DNA from: Hypholoma sublateritium FD-334 SS-4
Lineage: Eukaryota > Basidiomycota > Agaricomycetes > Agaricales > Strophariaceae
Length of the DNA stretch: 64,000 nt
Direction of reading: 5' to 3'
Assembly: GCA_000827495.1 (NCBI GenBank)
Contig: KN817521.1
Coordinates: 558,001-622,000 of the forward strand
How positions within the stretch are numbered: position 1 is the stretch's first letter; each line of letters opens with the position of its first letter. Shown here piece after piece: positions 51,207 through 64,000 of this stretch. The position numbers were made by a program, and so were the translations under genes. The notes under the pieces are model-generated. The model was not told the origin of the DNA, ran no database searches, and saw only the letters and a program-made list of their open reading frames with translations.

Positions 51207-52707
51207 ATGCCGCCCACAGAGACCCGCGTCCGCGTTCTCAGTCTCAATTGCTGGTCAGTCTCTCGGCTTCAAATATGATGCTCTTGATAATTATCTCCGT
51301 GAAGGGGCCTCAAGTATGTCTCCAAAAATCTCGACAAACGGATAGAGGCCATCGCACATGAACTTGCAAATTCCGACTATGACATTATTGCTCTACAAGA
51401 ACTATGGGTGTTTGCACACTACCAACGCGTACAGCAACGGGTATCCAAGAAGCTTCCGCACTCCAAGTTCTTCTACAGGTAAGGTACAGCCTCATATCGA
51501 ATACAGACACTGACTGGATGCTGTACACAGTGGCGCTCTCGGCGCTGGCCTTGCGATATTCACCCGGTATCCTATTATCTCTGTTGGTATACAGCCATAC
51601 TCCTTAAATGGAGCCCCCCTGGATGTTGCCGGAGGTGATTGGTTTGTCGGAAAAGCCGCTGCTCACGTTGTAATTCAACATCCTATCCTTGGACAAGTGC
51701 AAGTATTCAACACACATGTGGGCCAAAAATTTATTGCTTTCTATTCTTGTATCTTATTTATATTCACCAGCTTTTCGCCAAAGGAGGGGAGGATGGGCCT
51801 GAATACAACAGAGCCCATCGCTTGGTCAATGCTTGGGAGTTCTCCAAACTTGCCAGGCAAGCTGCTGAACTGGGGCGATATGTCATCGCAGTATGTCACC
51901 ATAAATCAAATTCACTTTCCCAAATACTTATGCAGCCCTGCATTCCAGCTCGGTGACTTCAATAGCATACCACCCACACTTCCAATGACTTTGATCATGG
52001 AACATGCCAATCTACGCGACGCGTGGGCAGTTACACATCCAAGAGAACTCAGCACCTCCCAAGTCTCCACTGCAGCGGAGGCTATCCAGCGGCTCGGGAT
52101 TACCGCAGACTCGCCGTTGAACAGCTGGTCGGCCGGAAAGCTCTACGCACGGGGGACATGGGGCAAGCGCCTAGACTACGTACTATACCGACAACCCCAC
52201 CGACCAGGTCAATCCATTCCAACCCTGAATGCTGTTGACACCAAGGTCGTCTTCACGGACCTCGTCCGCGGGGAAAACTTCTCTCATTCTGATCACTTCG
52301 GACTGGAAGCCACTCTTGAAGTCACAAGCGAGTTGCCTGACGAAACGCCACAAATACCTCGTTCCAGGGAACTCTCAGCAGCTACCACTGCGACTACTAT
52401 CCAAGCTCTGACCTCATGCTATCGGTTCTCTCGAGAGCGGTCACACAGAGAACTCATCATCTTTGGACTGTGCCTCTTACTCTTGGCTGGCATTATCGTA
52501 GGGACTGCCTGGCTTCCTCACTCCTGGATAAATCCCATCTTCATACTATTTACAATATTTATTTCATGGCTTGCAACAACTATGCTTTATGAGGGATTCA
52601 TCTTCGGCAACTGGGAATGTAATGCCCTGATGAATGTCATCGAAGAGTTGGAGGTTCATAGGAAAGGAGTAGATGTAAATTCCGAGCGATTTACGCCCTT
52701 GGATTAG
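51207..52707 (+). CDS. ISC1: Inositol phosphosphingolipid phospholipase C / neutral sphingomyelinase
   Basis: Releases ceramide from inositol phosphosphingolipids in ER and mitochondrial membranes. Five exons, 51207..51253, 51305..51478, 51531..51717, 51771..51890 and 51949..52707, give 428 residues. The DNase-I-like fold is marked by VLSLNCWGLK, the metal ligand Glu in DIIALQELW, FNTH, LGDFNSIP and the catalytic pair in HSDHFGLEA. A WGKRLDYVLYR segment is typical of the family. Two C-terminal transmembrane helices (LIIFGLCLLLLAGIIVG and PIFILFTIFISWLA) anchor it, as in yeast Isc1. Confidence 0.93.
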
Positions 52708-52980
52708 CAATGTCTTTGTATAGGTACTCTACATTGATATAGATGATTATTTCGAGGGTAAATAATTGTACATATACATAGCACCATCCACAAGTACTTG
52801 CGAAGGTAGGTAATTGAAATGTGCCAGTATGCGTCTGATAAATATGCAAATGTTGTGACGACGATGAAAGCGAAAAAAGAAAGAAAGGACAAGTGTATGT
52901 ATCCGTCAAGAAGATGCATGAATCGTCAAGAATACTTACAAGCTAAGACACACTCAAGCGCAAGGCTTGAGTGTCCTGGG

Positions 52981-57637
<4,657 letters not shown>

Positions 57638-58341
57638 TCTGTTGCTGAGGGTCTGAATCTTTGTATGTCTTAAGTTATCATTATAGACGTTCAGGCACTT
57701 GGAACGACTGACTGTTTGGTCCGGCTAGATTAACACACAATGTAGCTGCCAGTTTATGGCCTTAGACTCCTGTAGTTCGGCCGTCGTAGATACCACTGAT
57801 AGTTGTTTGCGAGCCACGGATCCGGACTGCCTAATGGAAGGATGTGTTAAGTTCAATGATAAAGGAGAAGAGAAAGTATCTAGGAACGCACGTAGTATCC
57901 AGCTTTCTAACTTTCAATCTTGTAGCTGGCGAAGGAAATTAAGCTGAAGTGCACATGAAGGTTCAGAACAGGATTCAGAATCCAGATGGCTCGTCCGCAC
58001 GGCGCAGTGAGTCGTGACTGTCGAGATTCCAATATGTAAACCTGCACGTGACGGGGTTAGACAAGCCTCAAGAGTAATTCCTGCAAGATTTCTGATGAAG
58101 AAAATAGATCATCTTGAGATCATCTGTCGATCATCTGTAATGTCGAATGTACAGGGTTGTAGTTCATTATATACGAGTAATAGAGTCGTAAAAAATCTCA
58201 ACTTATCTATAATTATAGAAAAACAAGTAGGAAGAATTGAATGCTGCAACGATCATACAGACTTTAGAATAAGCAGGCATATCAGAGCCACCGAGAAAAA
58301 ATAGGTCTTGGAAAGGCGACATAATAACAATGGCGGATCAG
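57638..58341. other. Intergenic region (0.7 kb)
   Basis: Space between the RSC4-like gene and MAP2, both on the minus strand. It should hold the MAP2 promoter and the 3' end of the bromodomain gene. AT-rich parts near 58190-58230; no gene is supported. Confidence 0.45.
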
Positions 58342-60637
58342 TCAAGACTCTGCTAACCTTTCCGTGTAAATTTTCCACAGCATTCCGCCGATTTCGCCAA
58401 CCTCGATAGTGCTGGTCCCAATAGGTAGATAGATATTCCACTGGCCCTCGGTGTCGGGCTGCTCTTTCACCACAAAATTGTTGAGCTTCAATTGAATTTC
58501 TCCAACTTTGGACGTCGGCTTCTTCTTTGCGGTTTTAGTCACTTTAATCGCAGCGGCCTTAGAGGCCAACGTAGATGCTTTGGGGGGTCGACCACGACCA
58601 CGACCCTTGCCCTTCTTCCGGCCGTTCTTAGATGGTGATGCCGATCCCGGTTCAGCGTCCACGTCCATGTCGTATTCTTCGTCTTTTTCTGCCTCGTCTT
58701 CCTCTGCGCTGCTTGCCTCGTCTTCATTATCCCCCAAGAATGTAATATTGGAAAGGATGATGCTTGATTCACCTGGCACCAATCGTACAACCCAGCTTTT
58801 GACACCGTCACGATGATCCAAAGTCAGATGTCGTCCTCTTGGTTGTATTCGGAGACTTATGGATTGCAGCTGATGACTCAAAGGAAGAACCGCGGGAGCA
58901 GGTGACTGTGAAGTAGAATATGCGGGTACGGAGTTGGTCTGAACCATAGAAGGGGGTGCTGAAGGCATGACAGGATTCGGCGTATGAATTGGAGGTGTAG
59001 GAACATATGGTGCACGCGGGTAGTGTGAAGGCGTAGCGTTGATGAAAGAAACGGTCTGTGCTGGTGGTTGAGGGATTGGTGCTATCGGTTGTTGCTGCTG
59101 CTGGGGCTGAGGTTGGGATGGAGGCGGGGGTGGCTTTGATTGATGCTTCGGCTGCTTGGGCGTCGGAACAGGCGCTTCTATTTCCGTGGATGCTTTCATT
59201 TGAGGTTGGGGTGTACTGACATGAGTGGTATGTAAAGGTGTCTGGGTGACTACTTTCGCGGAGCTGGTGCCATGAGCGGCTGGAACTCGTAAAAACAAAG
59301 ACGCAGGCGCCTGTTCCTGTTTCTGAGTTTGCTGTACCATGGTTGCAGTTGGCTGCGTCTGTTGAGGAGGTTTAATCTTAATCTTGTTGGAGGGTTTGTT
59401 TTGTGCATATTTGGCGTAATCTGGGAGGGAGTACGGTGCAGGCATATCCGACATCAACCGGCGGAAATAATCCTGCATCATACCACTTTAGCCATGAAAA
59501 ATAGCATCTAGACTATTTTCTTACCCTCAGGGTAACTGCATCATTCCAGATTGGTGTGTGATCTTGGTTGAAAGTCAAGGCATTGGAGAACACGAGTTCC
59601 ACATCATCAGCGAACTGGGCTGATGAATAATACTCCTTGCGTTTAATGTGTTTCTGCGAAAAGATAAGAAGAAGATAAAGAAAGAAAGGAAATACGAACC
59701 TGTATGGCGTCCAAACATTGCGGTTTCTGAATTTCTTTATAATATATTGGCCATTCCTTTTTCGATGGCAACGCCATGAATTCTGTGCAAAGAGGACGGC
59801 CACTATTTACCGCCATCTTCAGATACGCTACAGCCGAGATACTGGATAGAATACGCATACCTAGGATCTTTTTTCGCTATCAGCTTCTCTAGCCTACTCC
59901 TCATCAAGCGATTGAGGCTCGGAGGTTTCTTTTCATTCTCGTCGTCGTTTGGCACCAGCCTGCTGTACGTTTTTTGGACCAGTTTCTAGACACGCAAACG
60001 ATATCAGTTTCCCCGATGTTGTGGCAAACGTGGCGAACGCTGGGATCCACATCTGCAACAAGATAGGCGCACCCAAAGCTCCTTGGCGTCTTGAAAGATC
60101 GCACTTTCCGTTTGATTGTACTGTTTTGCATTTGCGAAAAGAAGCTCGAAGTCGTTCCTTACGGTTTGAAGTGAGGGGTATTCATGGTGATCCAGTTTCT
60201 TCTTGATATCTTCGAGGGCAATAGGTTGCTTGATGAGCTCATAATAGTCTGGATAATCTCGTTTGGAGACTTTGCGCATAAAGGGTGACGAGATGGATAT
60301 GCCGCTGCAAGAATGGCGAGAGAGTCATGGTGATGGTTTGTGTTAGAACTGCTGGAATCACAGGAAGAACCAAAAGAAAGAGGAGATCCAAAAAGGCATG
60401 ATGTGCTACTCACTCTTTGTTGACCGCGTCCCTTACAGTTGTCCACATAACCAACCCTTGCTCTCTGACCTTTTCAGGACCATTATCGTCGCCATCTCGC
60501 TTAATTGGTTCAACGGGGTCCGACTTCATCACGTCAACGTCCGACGAGGAATCCTCCATTTCTCTGCGTCGTTTACTGCGCCTCGATCCTTCGTTTGCTC
60601 CTGTTTTATTGATATTTCCATGCTCCCGCTTCGACAT
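58342..60637 (-). CDS. Double-bromodomain chromatin-remodelling subunit (RSC4-like) with AT-hook
   Basis: Likely a subunit of the RSC/SWI-SNF remodeller that reads acetyl-lysine on histones. Six exons: 60637..60414, 60304..60073, 59985..59861, 59802..59700, 59653..59525 and 59472..58342 (1944 nt, 647 residues). Bromodomain 1 lies at about 75-165 (KRDYPDYYELIKQPIALEDI, NDFELLFANAKQYN). Bromodomain 2 lies at about 190-275 (SKKEWPIYYKEIQKPQCLDA, FADDVELVFSNALTFNQD). A Pro/Gln-rich region follows, then an acidic patch, an AT-hook (GRGRGRPPK, near 571) and a C-terminal domain seen in Rsc4-like proteins. No BAH domain, so Rsc1/2 is less likely. Introns of 109 and 87 nt are longer than usual here. 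Confidence 0.88.
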
Positions 60638-61269
60638 TTCGCAAAAGATTCAGTTCGGCTATATGGGAGTCGCGATGCTTCTAAAACGGACTCTGGGTGT
60701 GGAAATGGCAGATATGACTGAGACCGTAGATATTAGTATGGAGGACCACTGCCAGGGCCTGGCATTAAGCCGTGTCACGTGCCTCAACGCGTTGATCGTT
60801 GTGGCACCGATACCGTATTTGCACGTATGTACGTGTGCGCCTCGCTTGTCTTCCTAGTACTTAGTAGCAGTCACCGCAACGGATTTGCAACGGATTCAAG
60901 ATGCCTGTAGCCCACAAAACGACGCTGAATCTGACACGCCTCTAACAAGAACATTTGAATGCACTAGACGGGGAACATTGCATTGTTTTAAAAGTCCCTA
61001 ACCACCTTTGACACCACTACTTGTACTGTCACCAGAAGATATATACCCCCCGGAGTTGGCTATATCCTCCTCTGGGAAAGTAGCAGTCCGAGCCTCGGCG
61101 CAAAGGAATATTAATATAACTACATATCTAGTAAATTCTATCAAGGGGATCTACATCAGGGAAACGACGAGTCTGAGACCATGATTGGTGGGACGCATAC
61201 TGGATGTTCAATCTAAAGCTTGGAGAAATCTATTGGAGCAAGATCGAGGTCGCTGGTGATCGAATATTA
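60638..61269. other. Intergenic region
   Basis: Holds the promoter of the RSC4-like gene on the left and the desaturase 3' end on the right. A plus-strand open frame of 146 codons at 60417-60857 is antisense to the bromodomain gene start and is not supported. Confidence 0.4.
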
Positions 61270-63256
61270 TCAGTCGACTAATCTCGCCACACGAAGTTCT
61301 TTCATTCGCCTTTTCGCGCAAAGGGAATGATTGTTCATCCCTCCGTGGAACGCCCAATTAGCTTGCTTCCATTTTTCTTGATCATTTTGAAAACGCATAC
61401 TATAGGCTCGAAGAAAATTTGTACCACCAGGCTAGGTTTTATATTGGATGGACTTTTAGTGACATAGACACGGGGTGAAAGACAGTGTTCTTACATGTTC
61501 TCCTAGGTACGAGGTCGCATCAATGACGAAACTGTCGACCACAACGACACATCGTCCAGGTTTCGCTTCAACATATTTTTTGACGCGGCTCAGATCCCAG
61601 TTCTCTCCGTCCCAGAAACTGTCCGTCAGATCGTCGGGACTTCCGATAGTTTCCTTTTTGTGCATATGGTGGATTGCTGCAACGAGATCTTCTGATCTAG
61701 CTCGTCTTAAAGAGTGAACCAGCTTCAATTTGTACAGGATTAATATGATCCACTTGCTTGGATCCCAATCGATGAGCGAGGGTCCAGAACGAAAATCTTG
61801 CGGGAATGAGTGCTGGAGATGATAGTTTGTCAGTTTTTTCGTTCGTAGGATAGCATATGATGCTAACGTGCTAGAAAATAATATTAGTCTTGCTTGAATA
61901 GAAAAAATGTCAAGGACCAAAGAACATACGAAATTGTGGTTTCCTTCGCCTCCGGTTAATAGTGCCAGTAGCTGAATGAGTTTCGCGTCAGTGTCCCAGA
62001 TGCGCCTTCAAACTTTAAGAATGCCGCTTACAAGATTTCCTCTGGAGCTATCTTCGTCTGAGTATGGCTGCAAACCATCCCAATGAGCTAGACTGATATT
62101 TCATGTTACTTTAAGTTCCATCGCACAAAGAAAAGCACGATGAGCACGAACGAATTGACCAAGAATGTGCAGTGCCAGACTGGAAAAAAAATAGACATAA
62201 ACACTAAAATTTAACAGTATAGCTGAACCGCGTACTGCAAAGTCGTGCCACAAGCCCAGCCCATACAAACGCCCCTAAGGCGTCTCCCCATAAATGCCCG
62301 ATGACAGGTGGGCACACAAATCCGAAGAATAGGGCTAGAGGCACTTTAAGTACAAGTTAGACACCCTGTCAGAAATAGACCCTGGGTTGTAAAACCCACC
62401 ATAATACTTGTGCTGAACTCGTACGACTGGAAGATAATTTGGATATCAAGCAAGCTTTTAAACCTCACATAAAGCGATAGATATATACCTGGATCATTTT
62501 CTAGGTCGTCTCTTTCTATCAGTTCCATACGCTTATATGTTGGCTTGTAGAATATCCATCCCATATGCGAGTAAAAAAGGCCCTTTGTCGCAGCATATCT
62601 GGAAGTGCATAAGATTTCATGGCGCTGATCTTTTTTAGAAAGAACGCACGGATCATGTAAAGGATCGTCGGTGAATCGCTTTCGTATCGTTGAAAGAATG
62701 AGAAAATTTTGGGGCATATATACTAACACAACGCTTACATGGTGCAACCTGTGTCGCAGACACCTAGGCGACGATAAGAGTGAGGTGCACTGCAACGCAG
62801 TTTACTGGATATTACTTACCACCACTTAAAAAGACATAAAGAAGTCAGCATGACGCGGGTTAGTACGCATACCAGTTTCAACTTTAGCCCACCTTTATGG
62901 ATCCTTGGAAGGCCGAGGAGCCAAGAATGGCCAAAACAACGCGTACGCTGAGGGAGGCGCGAAAAGCTTTATGAGAATATAATCGATGGTAGCCGATGGT
63001 GATTCTACCATACGTTTAGAGGAGGATACTGAGCAATGCGAGATCTGAAGCCATAGTGGACATACCCAAAATCTGACAATTGCCATGTCATAAACCACAG
63101 AAGTAGCGTCTCCTTCCCGGCCGACCATGGCGGGATGTAGTACATTCCAACGAGAGCGGATACGTGAACAAGGGTAAAGAAAACCGCATTACCCCACCAT
63201 ATTTCTGGTCGAGCCTCTTTAGATTTGTGTCCAGGGATAATTGACGACACAGTCAT
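61270..63256 (-). CDS. OLE1: Delta-9 fatty acid desaturase with C-terminal cytochrome b5 domain
   Basis: Introduces the 9-10 double bond into stearoyl/palmitoyl-CoA at the ER. Fourteen exons: 63256..63066, 63004..62893, 62824..62820, 62763..62739, 62678..62650, 62598..62489, 62426..62400, 62343..62236, 62179..62152, 62092..62032, 61971..61930, 61870..61868, 61812..61495 and 61431..61270 (1221 nt, 406 residues). The three His boxes are HRLYSH, HRLHH and HNFHH, and FYSHMGWIFYKPTYKRME is also diagnostic. The b5 heme site is GEHPGG, with a second His in AFHGGMNNHS. Two exons are tiny: 5 nt (TGGTG) and 3 nt (CAC); the latter supplies a His of the third box. The N terminus is short for the family, so an upstream exon is possible. 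Confidence 0.92.
61868..61870 (-). other. 3-nt microexon of the desaturase (one histidine)
   Basis: On the minus strand, tttctag-CAC-gttagc puts one codon between two introns of 59 and 55 nt. The first has a gactaat branch site and the second an aactgac branch site. With it the third His box reads HNFHH; without it one of the conserved His is missing. Confidence 0.8.
62820..62824 (-). other. 5-nt microexon of the desaturase
   Basis: On the minus strand, tttttaag-TGGTG-gtaagt lies between introns of 68 and 56 nt. It gives the two Trp of SIKWWCLRHRLHH and restores the reading frame, which fails if the exon is skipped. Confidence 0.75.
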
Positions 63257-63878
63257 AGTTTTGGGCTTGATGTAAACGAAGGTAGCAACCAGCAGCGAAG
63301 CCAGAAATTTTCCCTCGCTCGAGAATCAACGTAGTAGGAGCGAAGATGTCGACTCTTGATGGAACCAGGAAAAATGGTTTCCTGGAGGATTGGGGCGTAA
63401 CAAAGTGCAGCGCTTTGTAAAATGAGACACAAATCAATCAACACGGAACCGGCTGCGATCATCAACGCTCCCTCCATGGATAGTCATCGATGGACCGAAG
63501 CAGAAGACAGTGTGCCCCGAAGATGTTATCCCAGTAAAGTTCCATGCAAGACCAAGCCGCAGGGTCCACATAGTAATCTAGATTACACTTTCAATGCCGT
63601 GGGTGCCATTATTCCATTATTCCATTATTCGTCCAAATCAAGCGAAAGTACAGGCGAAAGCTGAGAATCTTGGCGCGATGTGATCCTCGCAGAGTTGAAG
63701 TCCTCGAGATCGGACATTCAGCTGGTGTGTCAAACAGCGAGAAATCCGGCCGCGCCGCCGCGCATCCACGAAATATGCGACGGTACCGGGAATGATCGCG
63801 TATTTTCGCGGGGAGGAATTGTTCCGTAAATTTAGTATTCGTCATACTTTCTTGTGGTATTTTTACGGAACGTAATCT
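63257..63878. promoter_or_regulatory. Upstream region of the desaturase gene
   Basis: Probably contains the desaturase promoter, perhaps with an unrecognised first exon; a minus-strand frame at 63253-63477 is hydrophobic but has no clear splice link. No convincing gene otherwise. Confidence 0.4.
63606..63629. repeat. Three exact copies of an 8-bp tandem repeat
   Basis: The unit ccattatt occurs three times in a row in the presumed desaturase upstream region. It may be a chance microsatellite or clustered protein-binding sites. Confidence 0.6.
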
Positions 63879-64000
63879 TTACTTTGCAACGGTGGCAACG
63901 TATTTTGCCCACAAGCTATCGCAAAGTTCTCTCACTTGTCTTACTTGTTCCTCCTGAGTGCGCCACACTCCCCATTCGGTATCGCGATCTATACCCATCC
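63879..64000 (-). CDS. C-terminal end of an unknown protein (runs out of the window)
   Basis: About 40 codons are open on the minus strand, ending VRELCDSLWAKYVATVAK and a stop. The amphipathic pattern (WRTQEEQVRQVRELCDSLW) looks like a C-terminal helix of a real protein. Too little is present to identify it. Confidence 0.4.
   Translation of the reverse strand, partial: MGIDRDTEWGVWRTQEEQVRQVRELCDSLWAKYVATVAK

Noticed and set aside
60417..60857. Plus-strand open frame of 146 codons
   Set aside because: Mostly antisense to the first exon of the RSC4-like gene, with no recognisable product.
61813..61929. A single 117-nt intron in place of two introns and a 3-nt exon
   Set aside because: It would leave the third His box one histidine short and be twice the normal intron length, while both short introns have good ends and branch sites.
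62599..62649. Reading through a 51-nt stretch of the desaturase as coding
   Set aside because: It is in frame without stops, but has a GTGCGT donor and CCAG acceptor, and removing it gives the conserved HDPYAATKGLFYSH segment.

Overview
This window comes from a basidiomycete fungus, most likely an Agaricomycete mushroom. The genes are densely cut by short GT-AG introns (about 40-70 nt), often with CTNAC/CTAAT branch sites. The protein set is also typical of the group: a Sin3 corepressor, a CPL1-domain secreted protein, a Delta-9 desaturase fused to cytochrome b5, and an agaric-type tyrosine recombinase. I rebuilt exon structures by hand. For almost every gene the summed exon lengths are a multiple of three and restore known family motifs, which is the main support for the models. 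No tRNA, rRNA or CRISPR array was recognised.

Layout, left to right. At 1-2320 there is a convergent pair: the 3' end of an unknown gene and an intact tyrosine recombinase, probably a mobile element. At 2.3-4.8 kb lies GC-rich, gene-poor DNA with one weak microprotein candidate. At 4.8-10.7 kb are a secreted agmatinase-like ureohydrolase, RIM9/PalI (pH sensing, with an apparent frameshift) and a one-pass membrane protein. A 2.1-kb gap precedes 12.8-24.8 kb: a membrane-anchored S/R-rich protein, SIN3, another one-pass membrane protein, SYO1 (ribosomal-protein import) and a RidA protein. At 26.1-35.8 kb are an Ark/Prk-AAK1 kinase, a small unknown protein, a Ctr copper transporter, EXO5 and a CPL1-domain protein. 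At 37.5-41.0 kb are a second S/R-rich protein related to the one at 12.8 kb, nicotinamidase PNC1 and an unknown small protein. At 41.2-50.1 kb two DEAH/DEVH RNA helicases sit head to head: a DHX29/DHX57-like protein and splicing factor PRP22. At 50.5-52.7 kb an NTF2-like export factor and the sphingolipid phospholipase ISC1 are divergent. At 53-63.9 kb, all on the minus strand, are an alpha/beta hydrolase, methionine aminopeptidase 2, an RSC4-like double-bromodomain protein, a Delta-9 desaturase and the end of a further gene.

Most genes are housekeeping (chromatin, RNA, lipid, NAD and polyamine metabolism) and do not form an evident metabolic cluster. The most unusual signals are these: a 3-nt exon that supplies a histidine of the desaturase active site, with a 5-nt exon in the same gene; a PCNA-binding motif plus two ubiquitin-interacting motifs in EXO5; the intact recombinase with its convergent partner; two GC-AG introns in one helicase; and two distant copies of an undescribed protein family.
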